From: Pascua guehoae
Lineage: Eukaryota > Basidiomycota > Tremellomycetes > Trichosporonales > Trichosporonaceae
Assembly: GCA_001600415.1 (NCBI GenBank)
Contig: BCJX01000005.1
Location: 966,727 to 1,030,726, forward strand
Reading direction: 5' to 3'
Length of the DNA stretch: 64,000 nt
The position numbers and the translations under genes were made by a program. The notes beneath the pieces are model-generated. The model was not told the DNA's origin and ran no database searches. It saw only the letters and a list, made by a program, of their open reading frames with translations. The number at the start of each line of letters is the position of its first letter. Within the stretch, counting starts at the first letter, position 1. This document shows, piece after piece, positions 57,500 to 64,000 of this stretch.

Positions 57500-58204
57500 G
57501 TGGCGTCTGGGCGAGGAGGGCGGGGGGACGTTTGGGGTGTGGCATGGCTAAGTATTCATATGTTCTTTTCCACTTCAATCGCTGGGCAGGTCTGATGCGT
57601 TTCGGTGCATCGATGCAGAGAAACTTGCTAGGGAGAACCACCCGCCCTGCTCATTCTTGCTCATATGCCCGGGTACCAAAAAAAGCCCCTCGAAAATTGC
57701 ATCCTAAGGGAGTCGAACCCGTGGCAATTGCATGGACGACATGGGTTGGCCGTCAGGCCAAGCCCAATCACGCGGCAGGGGTGACGGGGGTAGCATTTAA
57801 GTTTTTGCATTGACGACGCCTGTGCCGGAAGAAGAGGGGGGGAGGCATTTGATTGAGTTCTACCAGCGGGAGTAATTTGAACATTCCTTTCCACGTGGCC
57901 AACGTGGGGCCATTGGGAATCAGCAAGAGGACGGTAGCTATTAGCTATTGTGTTACGTGTTTCACTTTCCATGGCATGTGGCACAAGATCAGACCAAAGT
58001 ATGTGTAGCCTGAGCGGCTCTGGCGTGCAGACTACAGATCACATGCGTGTTGCACCACCAAGACTTAACATGTGCATTCAATCGTATGGTATACCCGAAA
58101 TCCCTCTCCCAACCTTTCTCCCAACCTTTGTACGTATTCCTTTCCTGCGCCCTCGTGTGCCACAACCCGGGGTTGTCACCAATTATCAACCGTGCCCAAT
58201 ACGG
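57500..58204. other. Convergent gap with tRNA-like element
   Basis: About 700 bp between convergent stops. It contains the tRNA-like sequence described separately and a direct duplication of CAACCTTTCTCC (TCTCCCAACCTTTCTCCCAA) near 58105-58130. No protein gene is supported. Confidence 0.5.
57690..57770 (-). other. tRNA-like Pol III element (degenerate)
   Basis: The minus strand contains a perfect B-box GGTTCGACTCC (57719-57709), an A-box-like TGGCCTGACGG (57760-57750) at roughly tRNA spacing, and T-runs (TTTT at 57696-57693, TTTTTTT at 57684-57678) just downstream, like Pol III terminators. The T-stem has one mismatch, and no 5' partner was found for the putative 3' acceptor AGGATGC. It therefore does not fold as a full tRNA by eye. 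It may be a decayed tRNA or a SINE-like fragment. Confidence 0.35.
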
Positions 58205-60371
58205 TCACACGCTTTCCACCCGAGTGTCACCATACTTGGGGTCTGCAATGTGCTCGAGCACCTGCCCGTGGCTTCGTGCAAACAGCTTGTCGATGTCCTC
58301 GAGATTCATGCCCTTTGTCTCGGGGTAGAAAAAGTAGATCGGGGGCAGGAAGCATGCGTTGATAACCGCAAAGACCTGGATGATTAGCCGGGCTCCGTCG
58401 CCGTCTGCGCCTTACAATGTAAAACTTGTAGTGGATTTTCTTGAGAGCGATGGGAGTGATCTGGACGACGGCGTAGTTTGTTAACCAGTTGCACTATTGG
58501 TTTTGCCGCATTTTCATGTATCAGCCCTAGGTCTCGCGATTCTAAGACAAACAACATAATTGATCAAAAGGTTGTAAAACTCACGGCAGTCGAGATGGAA
58601 GAGCCCTTTTGACGAAGACGGAGTGGAAGAATCTCAGACGGGTAGACCCAAACAACGGCCTGGAAGCCAATCTGGGGTGATTAGTTGGGATAAGGACTAG
58701 TGACCCACCGTGAAGAGCCCGAGGTACGCAAAGAGGAATGCCGCGGCTGCGCCGCCTGCAGCCTTGCTGTCTGAGGCCTCGACCTTGTAGACTAGACCAG
58801 CCTCAAGGGCAAAGCACACGACCATGAGTGAGATGCACACGAGGAGGAGCCTGCGCCGCCCGACCGAGTCAATGAGGAACCAGGGAATAAACGACGCGAC
58901 AAAGAACCACGTAAACATGACGCCCGAGATGAGGGCTGCCGTGTGCGCGTCGAGCCCCGCGGCAGAAAGAAACGTGCCGCCGTAGTAAATGAGCGCGTTG
59001 ATGCCGCCTGCCTGCTGGAAAAACTGGATCGAGCACGCGATAAGGAACCGCCGCCGCGACTTGATCTCGTCGCCGCGCAAGAGGTCGCGCCACGTGCCTG
59101 ACCCAATTGACTTTTCCAGCGCAACCGCATCCACAATGTCGTTGTACTGCTGGAGCACTTCCGAGTCGTCGGACGAGCGACCGTGGAGGCGCGCAATGAT
59201 TTGCAAACTCTCGCCCTGCTTGTCGTGCGCAGCGAGCCAGCGGGGAGACTCGGGAATAATGAGACAGAGCGCGATCATGGAAATTTGGAAAATAGCCTGG
59301 AGTGCCACTGGGATGCGCCACAGATAGTCGTCCGAGCCGATCGAGAAACCGTACCCGACCCAATAGGCTAGCATGATACCGAGGTTGAGCAGCGAGAGCT
59401 GGAAGCAGACGTAGCGACCGCGCGTCGCGCTCGGACTGATCTCGCTTTGGAGAACGGGTGCGGTCGAATTAATAAATCCCTGTGTGTGTCAACGGCACGG
59501 CACTGTAAAACCACCCTAAACAGGAATTTTATCTGTAAACCCCACTTGGTGGGGTACAGGATTCTGGATCTGTGACTGGTGACAGGATCGGACAGGGATG
59601 ACTTTGGACACAATTTTGGCGAATACGGATAGTTTAGCAATAACCACCAAGACACCAGGACTGGGCCTCGGGCGATGCTGTGACAGGACTGAATTTTGCC
59701 TTGTGGCGTGTAACAGCAGTCCCGTTTACAGTGGTTTTACAGTATAGCCGAACATGCGATGGGCTTTTGCCGATTTTGCAGATAAGAGCAGTGTGCCGAG
59801 ACATTGAAACGGGCACACGACCATTACTGAAGTGTGTGGCCATTTTACCTCACACGACCCTGTCTCAGTACCACTTTAGCGCGTACCCACCATTCCGAGG
59901 CCAGAAACAATGCGGGCCGCAATCATGGCTCCCTGGGACGAGATGGCAGCCTGGAAGGCCGTACCACCGAGCATGATGATGGCTCCGAGGAGGATACTGT
60001 ATCGGCGACCAATCCGCTCGCCGATTAACGAGCATGCAATGGCCCCGGCAAAGCACCCGAGCTCATACGTGGCCACGACTGGGGGTAAGCTGGTTAAATA
60101 TCGACGTGGACGCACTAGTACCCAGCATGGTATTGCCGTGGTCTGTTTCCGGGTCGATACTGAATGTCTTCAAGAATCCAGGCGTGCCCACTACACCGCC
60201 CATGACGCCCTGGTTTGTCAGTACGAGGGTGGATGTAGCGACTTGCATTATCCTGCACAGTCAGCATGAGCCCTCGAACAGCGAGTCAAAGGGACATACA
60301 TATCCAATGAGGAGGAATGATATTGCGTTGAGCATTGTCATTGTGTAGAGAAGGGGCTTGCCTGACAGCAT
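58205..60371 (-). CDS. MFS sugar transporter
   Basis: Plasma-membrane sugar permease of the major facilitator superfamily, spread over several exons. It begins MLSGKPLLYTMTMLNAISFL at 60371 and ends PKYGDTRVESV at 58205. Family marks include GERIGRRYSILLGA (loop 2-3), PESPRWLAAHDKQ (after TM6), DSVGRRRLLLVCISLMVVC (loop 8-9) and FYPETKGMNLEDIDKLF after TM12. FQQAGGINALIYYGGTF matches the QQxxGxNxxxYY sugar-contact motif of TM7. These place it in the sugar/H+ symporter family (hexose or lactose-permease-like fungal clade). The actual sugar cannot be read from sequence. One intron (about 59890-59482) is about 400 nt and houses an inverted-repeat element. TATA box at 60529-60537. It diverges from an SMP-30-type lactonase. 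Confidence 0.9.
59502..59743. mobile_element. MITE-like 242-bp insert in transporter intron
   Basis: The ends are a perfect 13-bp terminal inverted repeat: ACTGTAAAACCAC at 59502-59514 and GTGGTTTTACAGT at 59731-59743. The interior is AT-richer than the surroundings and has no coding frame. The host intron is about 400 nt, whereas other introns of this gene are 40-90 nt, so an insertion is likely. No clear target-site duplication is visible, and no second copy was noticed in the window. Confidence 0.5.
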
Positions 60372-61217
60372 GGTGATTGCGTGTGAATATTGACAAGGAT
60401 GAGGAAAGGGTGATGGCGGCAGTTCGCTGGTGATGAAGTGTTGCGTCCTCGATGCTATATAGCTTGATCTTCGGCACGCGCGTTGCAAGCTGATCGAGAT
60501 CCCGCTCCGGATGTCGGACCGGAATGATATTTATATAGCAAAGGGGCGAGACTGGGAGAGTTCGGAGAGAGCATCCCGAACTGTACGTGAGTGACGAGGG
60601 ATGTGTTCGAGAGCACATGATGGAAAGGCCACTGTGCCACAGTGACGATACACGCGGCTACAGACGGTATGGCACTGGACCTCATGAACTAGGACCAGTT
60701 CGGGGATTGTTGTCCTCATCGGGAAGTCAACGAGAGATCAAGTGACCAGCATCCCCCACTCATATTTCCCCCTGGTCGGGACCTCCTTCGTGTGTAGTAT
60801 GGCTCGAATGGTGGCCAGCCATTATGAACGGATATTGGACAGCAACAGGTGACAGGTATTCCCGACACCGCACGGCTGCAGACGGGATGGGCCGTCTACC
60901 CTCGTCGAAAAATGGACTGGGCCCCGGGGTGCCCGTTTTGTCCCCCATGGTCCCTCCAAAGGGCGCCTACCTCCCTGCTCGGCGTACAAGGTTTGAGCAA
61001 TGTGGCTAGTGCCGTGTGTCTCAGACAGACCAAGGTGCCACAGAGTTGGCCCATGGGTGACAGTGCGGTTGTAGGCGGATGTTGCCTGCCCAGAGTGCGA
61101 CAGCGTCACGTTGATCGAATGGGTCAGCCGTCTACAGCCGTCTTGTTGTGACCACAGCCCAAGTGACCCCCAACGCGGTACATTTAGCACTGCACCGTCT
61201 GTTCTGACCACTTTTCT
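60372..61217. promoter_or_regulatory. Divergent promoter transporter / lactonase-like
   Basis: 846 bp between divergent starts. The minus-strand TATATAAAT at 60537-60529 serves the transporter. No clear TATA was found for the plus-strand gene. Some frames of 60-200 codons are present but overlap both promoters and are not credible. Confidence 0.5.
60529..60537 (-). promoter_or_regulatory. TATA box of the sugar transporter
   Basis: Minus strand TATATAAAT, about 160 nt upstream of the ATG at 60371. Confidence 0.55.
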
Positions 61218-62619
61218 ATGCACCACCCAACGATCCCAATGATCCTCCCAAGCGGCACACAGGTAGGCACTGTCTGGACGGCCCATGCTGACAAGCTGCT
61301 TCTCTACCCCTCTGCGCACGCAGTGCTCCCCAGTGGCTTCCAGCGCCATCCGTTCAAGGACACGGTCGTGTGCACCGACACCACCCCGGCCGTCGGGAAC
61401 AAGACGTGTCCGTTCGTGGCCACGCACCCATCCTTTCTGTCGCTCCTGGGTCCGACTCCCTCGGTGCGCGTCCTAGCCTCGCAGGACAGGGCGTTCGCGC
61501 ACGAGGCGGGCGTGTGGGTCCCGACCGCCGACGGTGCGGGCGAGGTATGGTTCACATCCAACCTGTACGGCGGGTCGACACGGTCTGATGGCCTCTGCGA
61601 GCGTTCCGTGGAGGTGAGCCGCGTCCACCTGGGGTCGGGCGACGTCACCCCCGTCGACCTCCCGGTGTACAGCGGCAACGGGGCGTCCCCGTACGGCGAC
61701 CACATCCTGTTCTGCGACCAGGGGGCCGGGCGGAACCGGCCGTCGTCGCTGACGCTGGTGGATCCCAAGAATCCGTCGAGTGCAAGGCCCATTCTCAACA
61801 ACTTTCACGGACGCGCGTTCAACTCGCTCAACGACGTCATTGTCCTCCCCCCCAAACCTGGACGTGCTCACGATATCGACGCCAGCCCGGCCAGTATACT
61901 TCCCCGCGGGTCGACAGTCTGGTTCACAGACCCGACGTACGGCCACGAACAGGGGTTTCGCCAGCCGCCCGAGCTTCCGTCCCAGGTCTACGTCTTCAAC
62001 CCCGAGACGGGCGACGTCCGCGCCGTCGCAGACGGGTTTGATCATCCCAACGGTATATGCTTCAGTCCCGACGGCAGGACATGCTACGTGACTGATACCG
62101 GCCACATTCATGGTTCTGGCAGACTCGATGCTCACAGGGCCAGCACGATGTGCGTATCGTACACGGGCCAAGAGGTGACACTGACGACGCCCAGCTACGC
62201 ATTCGACGTCGTGTGGCCAGACGTTGACCTGGATACTGGTGGGCCGTCCCTGCACAACAGGCGTCTCTTTGCCTTTGCCGACTGTGGCGTGCCGGACGGT
62301 AGTAAGTGGCTTCGGCACGGCATGTGAACAAAAAGCTCATGCCAGTCAAATGCGATACTTTGGGAAACGTCTACTCAGGATGCGGAGATGGGATTCACGT
62401 GTGGAGTGAGTCGAGCTTTACCTTCTCGACCCTGCTGACCCCCCAGACAAATACGGCACGCTCATTGGCAAGATTGTCCTTGGCCTGGCGGATAACAATA
62501 TCGGAGCGGGCTGTGCCAACTTTTGCTTTGTTCCAGGTGGGAGGCTGGTGTGCTTTGCCGAGGACCGGATCTACCTCATAGAAGGGCTTGCTGTAGAGGG
62601 CGCGCTCTTGCAGAGCTAA
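61218..62619 (+). CDS. SMP-30/gluconolactonase-like protein
   Basis: Six-bladed beta-propeller enzyme family that opens sugar or related lactones with a divalent metal. Three exons, 61218-62298, 62346-62405 and 62447-62619, sum to 438 codons (437 residues, within the usual fungal range of 350-450). Motifs are AFAHEAGVWVPTADGAGEVW and FTSNLYGG (N-terminal blade, metal-ligand Glu), NNFHGRAFNSLNDVIVLP (Asn ligand in NSLNDV), GSTVWFTDPTYGHEQGF, DGFDHPNGICFSPDGRTCYV with TDTG (Asn/Asp ligands), and the closing CDTLGNVYSGCGDGIHVW and FCFVPGGRLVCFAEDRIYLI. The protein has no signal peptide and is presumably intracellular. It lies divergent to the sugar transporter, which suggests joint use of an imported sugar or its oxidised lactone. 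The substrate is unknown. Confidence 0.88.
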
Positions 62620-63019
62620 CCTGACGATGATGGTGCACCAATTGCCTCTATCCAACGCGCGAGTGTGAACGTGATGGGACTTGTAGCAGTGATACGGGGA
62701 CGCTCCTCGTACAATGTCGCCATTGACGTTCGAGCATCGAAGCTCGTACTGCGTAGGGAATAGGTACACAACCCAGGCGTCAACGTGCTGGGACAAGTCC
62801 AATGTAGGGCTTGTCGGTGATAGTTGTGATGGTGGCTGGGGAGGGTCGGGCCATGGGTGGTCGTTGTATCACACATTCGAGGGTGCCTACCCCAGCGCAC
62901 CCAACCGGCTCCATCACACAGTCCACACTGCCTCCCTTTCGTCTTACCTTCCTTTTAAACGTTCCAGGTTTTGTCACATTGTTCATTTCACCTTTCATCT
63001 CCTGCACATAATTGTCACC
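62620..63019. promoter_or_regulatory. Upstream region of the right-edge gene
   Basis: 400 bp between co-oriented genes. The last 100 bp is T/C-rich (TTTTGTCACATTGTTCATTTC-like) up to the ATG at 63020. Otherwise nothing is seen. Confidence 0.4.
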
Positions 63020-64000
63020 ATGCCTTCGTCGACTCGTCCCGCGACACCAGACACGACCGTCGAGCATGTACAGCTCCCTCGCTCGCTCCCTTTCGAGTTA
63101 CCCGACGACACTCCCGGTGTTCTCTTTCGCGTGTACAAGAACTGGGATGTACGTCTTCCTCACGTACCGTAGTGTGTGGTCCCGCTTACACTTCAGACCA
63201 TGACGGACGAGCTCGCGGAATACTTGGAGGTCGATGCGGATACCCTCCTCCTCTGCGCCAAAGTGCCCACCTCGAATGGCGAAGAGGTAGAAATGGTTAT
63301 CCACCGGTCGGCATGGCCCAGCTGTATCGAGCAGTTAGTTACCCTCACCGGTAACACTATGCCCATCATCACAGTGAAGTGGGCATACATAGGCAGCAGC
63401 CCAAAGGACGCAACTCGTGCCAACTCGCAATCGTCCGAATCCGACACATCAATTCGCCCCGCCAAGCGGCCCCGTCACATCATAAGGGAGCCAGTCATTT
63501 GCCTCGGAAGGAAGCCAGCCATTTACCTCTACCCTCCCAAGAGGATGGAGGTATCAGTTAAGTTGTCTCTTTGCTCAGAGTGTGAGTTGCTCCGGGGAGC
63601 TTGTTGGATGCCCAGCTCACGACAAGGGAGCTTTAGTGCCGTGTATCCGACGACGGACATAATTGAGGCATCGGCCCCCACGGCTGAATCCAATGGCGTC
63701 TGGGAGCACATCAAGTGGGACGTCGTCGCCGAGCCTAACAGCGTGATGGAGTGTGTCAACACAGGAGTGCAGGTTCCATACCTATTCTGGGAGGGTACGT
63801 CCAGACGCCGTCCTTGGAGTTCGAGAGTGATCTAAGACGCGCAGGGACGAGCAACGGCAACATTTCCCATGTCGACAACGTCTTCAGTCCGGCAAAGCCA
63901 TCCCTTGATCCCTGCGACGCCACGGCCGTCGTCCTACCCGTCGCTTTTGTTCCTTGGTATATCGACGGTGCGCTGAACTCTCTTGGCCTGGTGCGTCACG
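63020..64000 (+). CDS. Conserved fungal protein of unknown function, 3' end beyond window
   Basis: Partial gene. Exons 63020-63148, 63197-63581, 63627-63794 and 63845 to the edge keep frame across all junctions. Exon 1 starts MPSSTRPATPDTTVEHVQLP. Residues 45-110 form a small folded unit (TDELAEYLEVDADTLLLCAK, VIHRSAWPSCIEQLVTL). After a polar linker with PAKRPRH comes the block GRKPAIYLYPPKRMEVSVKL, SLCSEWSFSAVYPTTDI, WEHIKWDVVAEPNSVME and VQVPYLFWEG, followed by ATAVVLPVAFVPWYIDGALN. I recognise the KPxIYLYPP...SFSAxYP...YLFWE pattern as recurring in basidiomycete hypothetical proteins but know no function. No signal peptide or transmembrane helix is visible. Confidence 0.7.

Noticed and set aside
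57690..57770. Calling a functional tRNA
   Set aside because: The acceptor stem cannot be completed and the T-stem has a mismatch, so it is reported only as tRNA-like.

Overview
The window looks like nuclear DNA of a basidiomycete yeast, most probably Trichosporonales (Tremellomycetes). The reasons are GC-rich coding sequence with C/G-ending codons, many short introns (about 40-70 nt, GTRNGT...YAG), CT-rich leaders ahead of start codons, and the protein families present. No bacterial-type operon, CRISPR array, rRNA or intact transposon is visible. Placement below class level is inference.

Layout. 1-3.4 kb: two divergent, related F-box-like genes. 4.5-5.9 kb: PI-PLC X-domain protein (-). 6.7-10.4 kb: cytosolic aspartyl-tRNA synthetase (-) and saccharopine dehydrogenase LYS1 (+) sharing a 370-bp promoter. 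10.6-11.4 kb: small secreted, probably GPI-anchored protein (-). 11.4-13.4 kb: no convincing gene. 13.4-14.3 kb: RPS28 (-). 14.7-19.1 kb: SMC5 (+). 19.2-24.7 kb: TRAPP-II subunit TRS120 (-). 25.1-26.9 kb: RS/RD-rich SCI1-like nuclear protein (+). 27.6-30.1 kb: divergent RPS9 (-) and RPL21 (+). 30.2-34.2 kb: telomerase reverse transcriptase (-). 34.5-35.6 kb: unrecognised multi-exon gene (-). 35.6-46.2 kb: about 10.5 kb with no convincing gene but several tandem repeats, a perfect palindrome and one possible small transcription unit. 46.2-47.9 kb: mitochondrial succinate-fumarate carrier SFC1 (+). 49.7-51.6 kb: FHA plus G-patch (AGGF1-like) protein (-). 52.5-53.2 kb: metallothionein-like cysteine cluster joined to a Gly/Met repeat tail (-). 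55.8-57.5 kb: dienelactone-hydrolase-family enzyme (+). 57.7 kb: degenerate tRNA-like Pol III element. 58.2-60.4 kb: MFS sugar transporter (-), divergent from an SMP-30/gluconolactonase-like enzyme (61.2-62.6 kb, +). 63.0 kb to the end: partial conserved fungal gene of unknown function (+).

How the genes relate. Most are unlinked housekeeping functions: translation (DPS1, RPS28, RPS9, RPL21), lysine synthesis, chromosome maintenance (SMC5, TERT), vesicle tethering (TRS120) and mitochondrial transport. The one local arrangement suggesting a shared pathway is the sugar transporter/lactonase divergent pair. The least explained parts are the gene-poor 10.5-kb block beside the telomerase gene, the metallothionein/Gly-Met chimera, and a 242-bp element with terminal inverted repeats inside a transporter intron.

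Exon boundaries were derived by eye from splice motifs and reading-frame continuity. Where exon lengths sum to a whole number of codons this is stated.
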